Positions 44,928-53,662 are shown, counted from the first letter of the stretch. The stretch is 64,000 nt of DNA from Pseudonocardiaceae bacterium (GCA_009379845.1 WHSZ01000008.1:1-64000); one strand, 5' to 3'. Notes: generated by a model not told the origin, from the letters alone. Numbers and translations are program-made.

Positions 44928-45380
44928 ATGGCTGTGTACCAAACCGTCGTGGTCGGAACGGACGGTTCGGATTCCTCGTATCACGCCGTCGACCGGGCCG
45001 CTGAGCTCACCGGCTCCGCGGGAGCGACCCTGGTGATCGCGTGCGCCTACTTTCCTGCCGACGACCGGGAGGTGGAGAAGGCGATGGACGAGCTGGGCGA
45101 CGACGTGGCCTACCAGGTCGTCGGGTCGAACCCCGCGGAGGACACGGTGCGCACCGCCTCCGAGCGGGCCCGCGCGGCCGGCGCCGGCAAGATCGACACC
45201 GTGGTGGTTTCCGGCAAGCCGGTGGACTCCCTGCTCGGCGTGATGAAGGACCGCTCGGCGGACCTGCTTGTGGTCGGGAACCGAGGGCTGCGCAGCCTGG
45301 CTGGCCGCATCATCGGCTCGGTGCCGTCCGAGGCCGCCCGCCGGTCGCGGACCGATGTGCTGATCGTGCACACCACGTAG
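44928..45380 (+). CDS. Universal stress protein
   Basis: 150 residues from ATG at 44928, GGGAGG six bases upstream. One UspA domain with the ATP-binding signature G-x2-G-x9-GS (VGNRGLRSLAGRIIGSV) near residues 115-130 and VVGTDGSDSS at the start. Role in stress or dormancy signalling through ATP binding. It is followed 4 nt later by the cyclase gene, so the two are probably co-transcribed. Confidence 0.88.
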   Translation: MAVYQTVVVGTDGSDSSYHAVDRAAELTGSAGATLVIACAYFPADDREVEKAMDELGDDVAYQVVGSNPAEDTVRTASERARAAGAGKIDTVVVSGKPVDSLLGVMKDRSADLLVVGNRGLRSLAGRIIGSVPSEAARRSRTDVLIVHTT

Positions 45381-45383
45381 CCG

Positions 45384-46529
45384 ATGCGGCCGGGCAATCA
45401 CGACGAACCGGGAGAGGAAGCCACGGACACCACCGGCGGCGACCGTGCGGCGATGCAGCAGCGCATCGAGCGGGTCCTGCTCGGCGGACGACGGAAGTAC
45501 ACCAGGCTCCAGGTCGCCGAGAAGGCCGGCGTCCCGTTGGAGCGCACCTCGCGGTTGTGGCGCGCGATGGGATTCGCCAGCGCCGGCGACGACGATGTGC
45601 TGTTCACCGACGCCGACGTGGAAACGTTGCGGATCGCTGACTCGCTGGCGCAGGCCGGGATCGTGGACAGTTCGGTGCAGGTTTCCACCGCTCGCGCGCT
45701 CGGCCAGCACCTGGCCAGGCTCGCCGAATGGCAGGTGCACCTGCTGCGCACCGTTATCGCGGAGAACCCGGAGTTGGCGGCCAACGATCGGCGACTCGCC
45801 CGGTTCATCGATCAGCTGCTGCCCCAGCTCGAGCAGATGCAGAACTTCATCTGGCGGCGGCACCTCGCCGCGTACGCCGGTCGGGCCCTGGTCGCTCCGG
45901 AAGAGAACCTGGTGTCCAGGACCGAGGTGGTCGGGTTCGCCGACATGGTCGGCTACACCAGCCTGACAAGGCACGCCAGCGACACCGAGCTTGCCGGCAT
46001 GCTGGAGCGGTTCGAAACGGTGGCCGCGGAGGTCGCCACGGAGCGGTACGGGCGGATCGTCAAAACGCTCGGCGACGAGGTGCTGTTCCTTGCCGACTCG
46101 CCGGGCGACGGCGCGGAGATCGCGTTGACCATGGTCGAGACGGCGGAACGGGACGAGCAGCTCCCCTCCCTGCGGGCCGGACTTGCCTACGGCAAGGTGC
46201 TCGGCAGGTACGGCGATGTGTACGGCTCGACGGTGAACATCGCGAGCAGGCTGACCTCGGTGGCTCGCCCCGCGACGGTACTGATCGACCGGGAAATGGC
46301 CCATGCGCTCGGCGACGATCCGAAATACACGCTGCGGCAGCGCCGGGCGGTGTCGGTGCGCGGGTATCAACGACTCAAGCCGTCCGTGCTGCGCCGCGCC
46401 GGCGAGGAGACGCCGGGGCTGATCGAGGCGGGGCAACGCCTGGCTGCGGACCTACTCGGCGTCGGCCCGCAATCGGCGTACGCACCCGAGGAGATCTTCG
46501 AGGACGCCGACGAGGACGAGCTCCGCTAG
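45384..46529 (+). CDS. Class III adenylate/guanylate cyclase (Rv2212-like)
   Basis: 381 residues. Residues 1-170 are a helical N-terminal regulatory domain; residues about 180-350 are the cyclase homology domain. First metal Asp in VVGFADMVGYT, purine-selecting Lys and second Asp in KTLGDEV, and transition-state Asn/Arg in GSTVNIASRL are all present, so the homodimer should be active, and Lys favours ATP. Soluble, with no membrane segment. Ends 4 nt into the convergent hydrolase stop. Confidence 0.87.
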   Translation: MRPGNHDEPGEEATDTTGGDRAAMQQRIERVLLGGRRKYTRLQVAEKAGVPLERTSRLWRAMGFASAGDDDVLFTDADVETLRIADSLAQAGIVDSSVQVSTARALGQHLARLAEWQVHLLRTVIAENPELAANDRRLARFIDQLLPQLEQMQNFIWRRHLAAYAGRALVAPEENLVSRTEVVGFADMVGYTSLTRHASDTELAGMLERFETVAAEVATERYGRIVKTLGDEVLFLADSPGDGAEIALTMVETAERDEQLPSLRAGLAYGKVLGRYGDVYGSTVNIASRLTSVARPATVLIDREMAHALGDDPKYTLRQRRAVSVRGYQRLKPSVLRRAGEETPGLIEAGQRLAADLLGVGPQSAYAPEEIFEDADEDELR

Positions 46530-47320
46530 CCCTTTCTCGCGAATCGCGACAACCAGCGCATCACGGTGTCGGTGAACGTGCGCGGATCCTCGAATGCCGG
46601 GAGGTGACCGACCCGCGGCAGCACGGTCAGCTCCCCGTACGGGAGCGTGTCGGTCAATCGCTCGGCCTCCGCGATCGGGGTGATCTTGTCCTGCTCACCG
46701 ACCATCACGAGTGCCGGAATGGCGGTGTTGCGCAGCACCTCGGTGGCATCGCGCCGGACCGCCATCGCGCGCTGTGCCCATGACACGCCGGCGGCCGGCT
46801 GCTCTTCGATCAGCGCGTGCAACACGTTCACCGCACCAGGGCGCTCCGCGAGGCTGGTATCGCCGAGCAGATTGGGCACCATGTTCTCAGCGAGCCAGCC
46901 TTTGCTGCCCTCGGTCTCCGCGCGTTCGGCCACGCTGAGCCGGTTCACCACCTGCTCGACGGAGTCGGCACCCACCTTGGTGTCGCTCAGAATCAGGCCG
47001 GCCACCCGCCGCCGGGCGAACCGCAGGATCGCCATCGCGACGTAGCCGCCCATCGAGCAGCCGCCGAGCACGACGCGCTCCAGCCCGAGCTGGTCCAGCA
47101 TCGCGATCACGTCGGCCGCGACGTCGTTCAAGCTGGGCGGCCGCCCATCCCTCGGTAACGGGGTCCAACCGAGGCCGCGCTGATCCGGCGTGATCACGCG
47201 GACGTTCGCGGCCAGGTCGCTGCGCACGCCGTCCCACATCCGCGAGTCCACGGGAAACGCGTGCAGCAGAACCATGGGCAGGCCGGAACCGGTGTCGATG
47301 ACGTTCATGGGTGTGGGCAC
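46526..47320 (-). CDS. Alpha/beta hydrolase
   Basis: 264 residues from GTG at 47320 or ATG at 47308. The nucleophile serine lies in GCSMGG near residue 90, the acid is probably in MVGEQDKITP, and the histidine is in RVGHLPAFEDP; the oxyanion region is LLHAFPVDSRMW. Close to 3-oxoadipate enol-lactonase-like hydrolases, but no catabolic neighbours support that. Substrate unknown. Confidence 0.82.
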   Translation of the reverse strand: MPTPMNVIDTGSGLPMVLLHAFPVDSRMWDGVRSDLAANVRVITPDQRGLGWTPLPRDGRPPSLNDVAADVIAMLDQLGLERVVLGGCSMGGYVAMAILRFARRRVAGLILSDTKVGADSVEQVVNRLSVAERAETEGSKGWLAENMVPNLLGDTSLAERPGAVNVLHALIEEQPAAGVSWAQRAMAVRRDATEVLRNTAIPALVMVGEQDKITPIAEAERLTDTLPYGELTVLPRVGHLPAFEDPRTFTDTVMRWLSRFARKG

Positions 47321-47358
47321 GTGCCTATTGTGTCGGTGTGTGCGCCTACTGTCGCGGC

Positions 47359-47868
47359 ATGGTCGCGATTCTGTCCGAGCTGCGGACCGACCGGCTCATC
47401 CTGCGACCGGTACGAGCGGACGATCTGCCCGCTGCCCTGGAAATCCATACCGATCCACGGACCAATCTGCACAACCCAACGCCGCATACCGATCAGGATG
47501 TCCCCGAGACCCTCGAGGGGTGGCTGGAGCACTGGTCGGCACACGGTTTCGGGTACTGCGCGGTGCAGCTGCCCGCGTCTGGCGAGATCATCGGCTTCGG
47601 CGGGCTGCGCACCCTGCACCTCGGGGACGAGGTCGCGCTGAACCTCTACTACCGGTTTCGCCCGAGCGCGTGGGGATACGGTTACGCGCCCGAGATGGCA
47701 CGCGCGGTAATCGAATGGGCACAGCGTGCGGTGCCCGGCACGCCGATCGTGATCATCACGAGTGTCGGTAACGGGCCGGCCATTCGAGTGGCGGAGAAGC
47801 TGGGGTTCCGGAAGTTCCGAGAAGGCGACTACGGAGGCGCCTTCTCGGCGTTCTTCCGGTTTCCCTGA
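47359..47868 (+). CDS. GNAT acetyltransferase (RimJ/RimL type)
   Basis: 169 residues from ATG at 47359. TDRLILRPVRADD opens a RimJ-like GNAT domain; the acetyl-CoA pyrophosphate loop is FRPSAWGYGYAPE near residue 105-120. The fold is complete. Acceptor amine unknown. Divergent from the hydrolase with 38 bp between. Confidence 0.85.
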   Translation: MVAILSELRTDRLILRPVRADDLPAALEIHTDPRTNLHNPTPHTDQDVPETLEGWLEHWSAHGFGYCAVQLPASGEIIGFGGLRTLHLGDEVALNLYYRFRPSAWGYGYAPEMARAVIEWAQRAVPGTPIVIITSVGNGPAIRVAEKLGFRKFREGDYGGAFSAFFRFP

Positions 47869-47950
47869 GCATGCTTCCGAACGGGCTGGCGCCGAGGGTT
47901 CTTTCAGCCACGTCACGTCGAGCCCCTGCGGCGACCCCGCCGGCAGCTGC

Positions 47951-48085
47951 TCACCTCCGCACGATCGGCCGCACTTCGATCCCGGCGAACCGGGCATCGA
48001 GGAAACGCACGCCGATCGCGGTGGCGCGCTCCACGCTCTCGCATTCGACGACGAAATAGCCGGCAAGCTGCTCCTTCCTAAATGG
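47951..48085 (-). pseudogene. YCII/DGPF-domain fragment
   Basis: About 45 residues in frame before TGA at 47951-47953: PFRKEQLAGYFVVECESVER then IGVRFLDARFAGIEVRPIVR, the C-terminal half of a YCII-related (DGPF) domain. A stop lies a few codons upstream in the same frame and there is no start codon, so only the 3' remnant of the gene remains. It abuts the LppA-like fragment on the other strand. Confidence 0.65.
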
Positions 48086-48093
48086 ATCGAGAA

Positions 48094-48422
48094 AGACGAG
48101 TCAGGCGACGACTCCATGTGCGCCAAAGAGTTCCCGGACATCGGATCGGAAGCTCGAATTCGCTCGCTACCGCTGTACGGAACCATGGCCAACGTGCCTG
48201 ACGAGAAGTGGACACGAGCACTGGCAGTTGTGACCTCGATCGCGAAGAAAATACGGATTTGGTTCACCGGAAACCGTTGTCGATCAACCTGGCACACATA
48301 AGATCAAACTCCATGATTCTTACGGCGGCGAGCTGTCCTTCGGAACGCAGCAGAACACGAGCCTGACCGTGCGTACTGGTTGTCATCTCCTGGAAGGTGC
48401 GTCCAATCCAGATCGCTCCTGA
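48094..48422 (+). pseudogene. LppA-like lipoprotein fragment with frameshift
   Basis: The text FPDIGSEARIRSLPLYGTM and VPDEKWTRALAVVTSIAKK continues, after one extra A in the A-run at 48247-48251, as YGFGSPETVVDQPGTHKIKL then SYGGELSFGTQQNTSLTVRTGC to the TGA at 48420. This is the C-terminal two thirds of the LppA/LppB family of actinobacterial lipoproteins. The signal peptide and lipobox are absent, so it is truncated as well as frameshifted. Confidence 0.65.
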
Positions 48423-48512
48423 GCGGATGAATCGGCAACGACCACGATGGAGCCGCCCGTTGCGCCCGGCAAGGCGAAGCTGCCATCCCAGGCAGGGGTA
48501 AGCGCCGGCCGA

Positions 48513-48812
48513 TCATCGCCGGCGAGTAGGACCGCGCCGCCCGCGCGCCTGCCAGCACCCGGAATGCCAGTGCCGCCGGTCCTCCACCGAGCCGTCCTCC
48601 TCGGCCGGCCAGGCCACCACGTGCGGCGTGCCGGGCCGGATCTCGTGATCACAGCCGGGGCACCGGTACATCTTGGTGGTCTGCGCGCCGGCGATGTGCC
48701 GCACGATCCACTCCCCGTCCGGCCCGGATTCGGTGCGCTGGAAACCGGTCGTCGGTCCGACCGGCCGAGGTGGGTCGGACCGACCACGGCGGGTGCGGTT
48801 ACGTCGAGGCAC
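48513..48812 (-). CDS. Small zinc-binding actinobacterial protein
   Basis: 99 residues from GTG at 48810-48812. A basic disordered N-terminus precedes a compact domain with YRCPGCDHEIRPGTPHVV and DDRRHWHSGCW-like spacing (here EDRRHWHSGCW), giving Cys, Cys, His, His and Cys for one zinc. Conserved across actinobacteria, often annotated ATP/GTP-binding protein without evidence; function unknown. Continuation of the frame upstream to 49082 lies under the AraC gene and is not real. Confidence 0.75.
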   Translation of the reverse strand: MPRRNRTRRGRSDPPRPVGPTTGFQRTESGPDGEWIVRHIAGAQTTKMYRCPGCDHEIRPGTPHVVAWPAEEDGSVEDRRHWHSGCWQARGRRGPTRRR

Positions 48813-48892
48813 CAGCCAACGGTAACCACTTCGGCTCGGCCCGCACGCCGCAAGGTGGCGCCCCGCTCCATGCTGCCGGGCGGACAACGCGC

Positions 48893-49663
48893 CTAGCCGA
48901 CTCCCGCGAAATACTGGCCCGGCGGCACACCCACCGCACGCCGGAACGCCGCGACGAACGCGCTCGACGAGGAATAGCCGACCCGTCGCGCCACGCCGTC
49001 CATCGGCATCCCGTCCGCCAACAATGGCAACGCTGCCCGCAGCCGTGCCTGGGTGCGCCAGCGGCCGAAGCTCAACCGGCACTCGGCGAGAAAAACCCGC
49101 GCCAGGGTCCGCTCGCTGGCCCCGACCGCGCGACCGAACGCCGCGAGGCTGCGCGGATCCGCCGGATCGGCGATCAGCGCCTCGGCAACCAGCCTGGCTC
49201 GCGGATCGTCCGGCATCGGCACGCTGATCGGCGTCACCGCCACCGGTTCCAGCACGTCGAACACCACCGCTTCGGCACGGCGCCGAGCGTCATCGCCGAC
49301 CTCAGCCGAGGTGAGGTACTCCAGCAATTCCCGCAGCAGTGACGAGATCGTGAGCATCTGAGGCCGCGCCCACGAAACCGGGCACCGGCCGGGGTCGACG
49401 TAAACGCCCCGCAGCGCGGTCCGTCCAGACGCGCCGGTGCGGTGCACCGTGCCCGCGGGCAGCCACAACGCCCGGCTCGGCGGCAGCACCCAATGCGCCT
49501 CCGCCACGTTGACCACCGCGACACCGCTGGACGCCCAGGCCAGCTGGTGATGATCGTGGACGTGCCACGGAAACCAGCTGCCCCCGGACAGCTGGAACTC
49601 ACCGAGCACCAGCGCGCCGGGCCCGCGAGGCACCGCACCCATCAGGTGACCGCTATGCGACAC
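48893..49663 (-). CDS. AraC-family transcriptional regulator
   Basis: 256 residues from GTG 49663 or ATG 49642. An N-terminal cupin (WHVHDHHQLAWASSG, then PSRALWLPAGTVH) binds an effector, and the C-terminus has two helix-turn-helix motifs, ending in GVARRVGYSSSSAFVAAFRR and GVPPGQYF. It is divergent from a methyltransferase gene 55 bp away, the probable target. Confidence 0.87.
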   Translation of the reverse strand: MSHSGHLMGAVPRGPGALVLGEFQLSGGSWFPWHVHDHHQLAWASSGVAVVNVAEAHWVLPPSRALWLPAGTVHRTGASGRTALRGVYVDPGRCPVSWARPQMLTISSLLRELLEYLTSAEVGDDARRRAEAVVFDVLEPVAVTPISVPMPDDPRARLVAEALIADPADPRSLAAFGRAVGASERTLARVFLAECRLSFGRWRTQARLRAALPLLADGMPMDGVARRVGYSSSSAFVAAFRRAVGVPPGQYFAGVG

Positions 49664-49718
49664 GAGATGGCATTCTAACGTCTATCGGACAGCGCAGCCG
49701 CTGCCTAGCGTTCTCGGC

Positions 49719-50294
49719 ATGGCTATGAACTGGTTTCACCGTCGGCTGTGCGGCTCGCAGCGCTGGGCTCGATACGTGGAAAGCGACCTGCTGCCGTGGG
49801 CATTGCGCGACGTCGAACTTGGCGAGCACGCCCTGGAGATCGGCCCCGGCTACGGCGCGAACCTGCGGGTACTCGCCACCCGCGTGCCGAAGCTGACCGC
49901 CGTCGAGGTGAGCGCCGAGCTCGCCGCGCGGCTGGACGAACGCTTCGGATCGCAGGCCACCGTCATCCACGGCGACGGCGCCGCGACCGGCCTACCGGAA
50001 TGCGAATTCACCTCCGTCGTCTGCTTCACGATGCTGCACCACGTTCCCACGTCTCGGCAGCAGGATGCGCTGTTCGCCGAGGCCTACCGGCTGCTGCGCC
50101 CTGGCGGCACCTTCGCGGGCAGCGACGGCGTGCACAGCTTCATAGGCCGGCTGGTCCACCTCCGGGATACCTATAACCCGATCGATCCGAACACGTTGCC
50201 GGAGCGGCTCGCCACGGCCGGGTTCGCCGACGTCCAGCTCACCGTACGAAACGGCCAGCAGCGATTCCGGGCACGCAAACCCGATCAGCCGTAG
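49719..50294 (+). CDS. Class I SAM-dependent methyltransferase
   Basis: 191 residues. LEIGPGYGANLRVL is the SAM-binding motif I near residues 40-53, with VEVSAELAARL, VVCFTMLHHVP and LRPGGTFAGSD following. Short, with no extra domain: a small-molecule methyltransferase. Divergent from the AraC regulator, so likely induced by it. Its last 10 nt overlap the convergent phosphodiesterase gene. Confidence 0.83.
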   Translation: MAMNWFHRRLCGSQRWARYVESDLLPWALRDVELGEHALEIGPGYGANLRVLATRVPKLTAVEVSAELAARLDERFGSQATVIHGDGAATGLPECEFTSVVCFTMLHHVPTSRQQDALFAEAYRLLRPGGTFAGSDGVHSFIGRLVHLRDTYNPIDPNTLPERLATAGFADVQLTVRNGQQRFRARKPDQP

Positions 50295-51448
50295 GCCACC
50301 AGCAGCGGCACGAGCTGCTCGGCGCTGGTAATCGAACCGTGGTGGCCGATCAGCGAGGACTCGATGAGCTCCGCGGTACCGCGTAGCACACCGAACCGCC
50401 CCAGCATTGCCGCGACCACATCGCCGATCCGAGGGCGCACCGCGTCGGTCACCCGCGGGCCGAACCAGCCCTGCGCGATCGCTTCGTCCCGGCCGAGCAC
50501 CCAGGCCCGGTCGCCGAGCGTCTCCCGCCACGCGGCCAGCACGTCCGCCTCCACACCGGGTTCGGCGTACACGTGTCGCATGCGCACTTCCCCGGCCAGC
50601 GCCCGTACCCCGTGCCACAGCGCCGGGGTTTCGTCCGCGTCGACGCAGTCGTCGGCCACCGCCACCATGCCGTGGTCGGCGACCACAGCCAGCATCGAGT
50701 CGCCGGGCAAATCCTCCACAATGGACTCAACAAGGCGGTCGATCTGCCGCAACTGCATGCGCCACGCCAGTGATCCTGGCCCGAACCGGTGCCCAAGCAT
50801 GTCCAGATCGGGGTGATACGCGTAGCAGAAACTCGGCGCCGGCCGCAGCGCCTCGAGCACGCCCGCGGCAAGATCGCCGATCGCGTGCACGCCGACATAG
50901 GTGCCGCCACGCAGCGACGCCCTCGTCATCCCAGAGCCGGCGTACGCCGCGGAGGACAGCACGCTGGTCGCGACTCCGGCGGCCTCGGCACGCTCGAACG
51001 TGGTGCGCTGCGGCTGAACCAGCTCCGGGACCGCGCGTTGCCGCAGATCAGTTCGCTCCCCGTCGCCGTGTGTGCACCAGCCGAGCGTGTTCAGCACGCC
51101 GATCTCCGGCAACGCGAACGTGTAGCCGACCATGCCGTGCTCCCCGGACGGCACTCCGGTGCCGATCGCGGCGATCCCCGCCGCGGTGGTCGCCGGCACG
51201 CCGACCCGCAGCGGGACAGCGCGCTTGGCCAGCTCGGTGAGCACGGGCGCGTCGGCCGAATGCTGGCCGAGCAACTCCCACCCCAACCCATCCACGAGCA
51301 GCACGCACGCGCGGCGGACCGGCTGCAGCCCGAGCGGGTTGGCCAGCCCGTCCACACCGGTCGGTTCCACGCCCAGCGCGGCGAGCATGGACGGCGTCAC
51401 GTCGGCAAGATGGCCGCGAACCTCGCTCTTGTCAGGCACACCAGTCAC
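50285..51448 (-). CDS. Alkaline phosphatase superfamily (nucleotide pyrophosphatase-like) protein
   Basis: 387 residues from GTG (internal GTG four codons on). LLVDGLGWELL gives the first metal Asp, VPATTAAGIAAIGTGVPSG the Thr nucleophile region, HPDLDMLGH and VVADHGMV the remaining metal ligands. This is the type I phosphodiesterase/nucleotide pyrophosphatase fold. Its start lies only 10 bp from the divergent FmdB-type gene. Confidence 0.83.
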   Translation of the reverse strand: MTGVPDKSEVRGHLADVTPSMLAALGVEPTGVDGLANPLGLQPVRRACVLLVDGLGWELLGQHSADAPVLTELAKRAVPLRVGVPATTAAGIAAIGTGVPSGEHGMVGYTFALPEIGVLNTLGWCTHGDGERTDLRQRAVPELVQPQRTTFERAEAAGVATSVLSSAAYAGSGMTRASLRGGTYVGVHAIGDLAAGVLEALRPAPSFCYAYHPDLDMLGHRFGPGSLAWRMQLRQIDRLVESIVEDLPGDSMLAVVADHGMVAVADDCVDADETPALWHGVRALAGEVRMRHVYAEPGVEADVLAAWRETLGDRAWVLGRDEAIAQGWFGPRVTDAVRPRIGDVVAAMLGRFGVLRGTAELIESSLIGHHGSITSAEQLVPLLVAYG

Positions 51449-51458
51449 AATAGGAGGC

Positions 51459-51668
51459 GTGCCAACCTACACCTATCGCTGCCGGGAATGCTCAGGCGCG
51501 GAATTCGACGTTTCCAGGCCGATGAGCGAGTCGTCGGCGCCGGCCCCGTGCCCGCACGGCCACACGGACACCGTCAAGCTGCTCACCACGGTGTCGCTGG
51601 CCGGCCGCGCGGACGCACCCGCACCCGCCGGCGGTGGCTGCTGCGGCGGGGCCTGCGGCTGCGGCTGA
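51459..51668 (+). CDS. FmdB-type zinc ribbon protein
   Basis: 69 residues from GTG at 51459. PTYTYRCRECSGAEFDV is the FmdB/CxxC regulatory N-terminus; the second metal pair is degenerate (CPHGH instead of CxxC). The tail is Gly/Cys-rich (GGGCCGGACGCG), as in this family. AGGAGG sits only one base before the GTG, too close for a normal ribosome site, so translation may be leaderless or start elsewhere. Function unknown. Confidence 0.78.
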   Translation: MPTYTYRCRECSGAEFDVSRPMSESSAPAPCPHGHTDTVKLLTTVSLAGRADAPAPAGGGCCGGACGCG

Positions 51669-51672
51669 CCAG

Positions 51673-51718
51673 CCCGTGGCTATTTTGCGGCGCAATAACA
51701 CCGCAAGGTACCCACGGG
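51673..51718. terminator. Convergent terminator-like inverted repeat
   Basis: CCCGTGGCTATTTTGCGG (51673-51690) pairs with CCGCAAGGTACCCACGGG (51701-51718) in 15 of 18 positions, loop 10 nt. Same family as the TCGTGAGTATTTTGCG element at 12974, here between convergent fmdB and 3-hydroxyacyl-CoA dehydrogenase genes. Confidence 0.65.
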
Positions 51719-51729
51719 AGGGCGATGGG

Positions 51730-53505
51730 TCACGAGTAGTCGCGGAAACCCTTGCCGGTCTTGCGACCGAGCCGCCCCGCGGTCACCAGGTGCTCGAGCA
51801 GCGGCGCAGGGGCATAGCCGGCCTCGCGGAACTCGTTGTACAGCGTCCGCTGGATGGCCAGCGACACGTCCAAGCCGACCACGTCGAGTAGCTCGAACGG
51901 ACCCATCGGCAACGAGCAGCCGACCTTCATCGCGTTGTCGATGTCGTCCGCGGTCGCGTAGTGCGCCTCGAGCATCTTCACCGCGTCGTTCAGGTACGGG
52001 AAAAGCAGCGCGTTCACGATGAACCCGGCCCGATCCCCGCAGCGCACCGAGTGCTTGCCGACGCCGACGCACACCGCGCTCGCGGTGCTGGCGACGTCCG
52101 TGGCAGTGGAGATGGTGCTGACCACCTCGACGAGCTTCATGGCCGGCGCCGGGTTGAAGAAGTGCAGGCCGACCACGTCGGACGGCCGCGAGGTGGCGGC
52201 GGCGCACTCGATCACCGGCAACGAGGACGTGGTGGTCGCCAGCACCGCGCCCGGCTTGCACACTTCGTCCAGCGCGCTGAATACCGCCTGCTTGATGCCG
52301 AGGTCCTCAGCAACCGCCTCGACCACCAGATCCACATCGGCCAGCTCGGAGAACTCCACCGCGGGCTTGATCCTGCCGAGCGCGGCGTCTCTGTCCTCTT
52401 CGGACAGCCTGCCCTTCACAACGGCTTTCTCCAAGGACTTGCGCACCTTGCCGATCGCCGCTTCGGCTTTCTCCGTGCTGCGCGCGCGCAACACTATGTC
52501 GTAACCACGCTTGACGAACACCTCGGCGATGCCGGTGGCCATGGTGCCGGTGCCGACCACGCCCACCCTGCTCACCTCGCGCGCCGAGGCGTCTCCCGCC
52601 AGGGTGGCCGGGGTTTCCGCGTCCTCAACCACGTTCGGCGAATCCGGGCCGTCGTACGTGTAGAACCCGCGACCGGCCTTCCGGCCGCGCAACCCCGCGG
52701 TAATCATCTGCTTGAGCAGCGGAGCGGGTGCGTGCAACCGGTTACGCGACTGCTGGTACATGGTTTCCAGGATCTCGTATGCGGTGTCCAGCCCGATCAG
52801 GTCGAGCAGCGCGAGCGGCCCCATCGGGTAACCCGCGCCGAATCGCATCGCGGCGTCCAGATCCTCCCGGGTCGCGTAGTGCGACTCGTACATCCGCACC
52901 GCGTGGTTGAGGTAGCCGAACAGCAGCGCGTTGGCGATGAATCCGGCGCGGTCGCCGATCACCACCGGCGATTTGCCCAGCTTCTCCGCGAAGGCGACCA
53001 CGTCCTCGGCCACATCCGGTTCGGTGACTACCGTGCGCACCACCTCGACCAGCTTGAGCACCGGCGCCGGGTTGAAGAAGTGCATCCCGACGACCTTGCC
53101 CGGCCGCGAGGTGTGCACCCCGATCTCGGTAACCGACAGCGAGGAGGTGTTCGACGCCAGGATCGTCTCCGGCCCGCAAATCTTGTCGATTTCGGCGAAC
53201 ACCGACGCCTTCAGATCCAGCTGCTCCGGGATGGCCTCGACCACCAGATCGACCTCTGCCAGGTCGGAAAGCGAGGTTGAGTAGCTGATCCTGCCAAGCA
53301 GCTCCGCGCGCCCGGACTCGTCCAGCTTGCCGCGGTTCATCGCGCGCTCAGTGGAGTGCTCGATGTGCTCACGACCGCGTGCGGAGGCATCCGCGTCGAC
53401 CTCGACGGTTACCACGTCCATCCCGGAACGGGCCATCACTTCGGTGATGCCCGTGCCCATCGTGCCGAGACCGACAACTCCCACAGCGGAAATCTCGCGT
53501 GCCAA
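51730..53505 (-). CDS. Tandem-duplicated 3-hydroxyacyl-CoA dehydrogenase
   Basis: 591 residues from TTG at 53503-53505, supported by GGAGGTG seven bases upstream. Two complete 3HCDH units follow one another: NAD-binding GVVGLGTMGTGITEV at the N-terminus and GVVGTGTMATGIAEV near residue 310, each with a helical C-terminal domain ending in a GRKxGxGFYTY/GRKTGKGFRDY motif. Each unit has HFFNPAP with the catalytic His. It has no hydratase domain, so it differs from FadB/FadJ. It oxidises 3-hydroxyacyl-CoA to 3-ketoacyl-CoA, possibly in the butyryl/crotonyl-CoA route. Confidence 0.88.
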   Translation of the reverse strand: MAREISAVGVVGLGTMGTGITEVMARSGMDVVTVEVDADASARGREHIEHSTERAMNRGKLDESGRAELLGRISYSTSLSDLAEVDLVVEAIPEQLDLKASVFAEIDKICGPETILASNTSSLSVTEIGVHTSRPGKVVGMHFFNPAPVLKLVEVVRTVVTEPDVAEDVVAFAEKLGKSPVVIGDRAGFIANALLFGYLNHAVRMYESHYATREDLDAAMRFGAGYPMGPLALLDLIGLDTAYEILETMYQQSRNRLHAPAPLLKQMITAGLRGRKAGRGFYTYDGPDSPNVVEDAETPATLAGDASAREVSRVGVVGTGTMATGIAEVFVKRGYDIVLRARSTEKAEAAIGKVRKSLEKAVVKGRLSEEDRDAALGRIKPAVEFSELADVDLVVEAVAEDLGIKQAVFSALDEVCKPGAVLATTTSSLPVIECAAATSRPSDVVGLHFFNPAPAMKLVEVVSTISTATDVASTASAVCVGVGKHSVRCGDRAGFIVNALLFPYLNDAVKMLEAHYATADDIDNAMKVGCSLPMGPFELLDVVGLDVSLAIQRTLYNEFREAGYAPAPLLEHLVTAGRLGRKTGKGFRDYS

Positions 53506-53631
53506 CGTCGCACCTCCATGAGGTCGTGACCGGTTAACGGGTGCTACCAACGGGTAATATCGCCCGATACTGCCACGTTTCGGGTTGCCGGGCAGCGGTG
53601 AGCCTCGCCACCCATGGCGTCGGGTACTCCG

Positions 53632-53651
53632 AGCCTCGCGTTTCGCGAGCT
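53632..53651 (-). terminator. Hairpin after the membrane glycosyltransferase gene
   Basis: AGCTCGCG-AAA-CGCGAGGCT on the minus strand forms a 6-bp GC stem (CTCGCG/CGCGAG) with a 3-nt loop, 12 nt beyond the stop at 53663. No T-run. Confidence 0.45.
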
Positions 53652-53662
53652 AAACGCGGTAT

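Noticed and set aside
44289-46436. 715-codon minus-strand frame spanning the stress-protein and cyclase genes
   Set aside because: It opposes two genes with intact catalytic motifs; a shadow of GC-biased codons.
48304-48558. 84-codon minus-strand frame over the LppA-like fragment
   Set aside because: No family or ribosome site; the plus strand carries recognisable LppA text.
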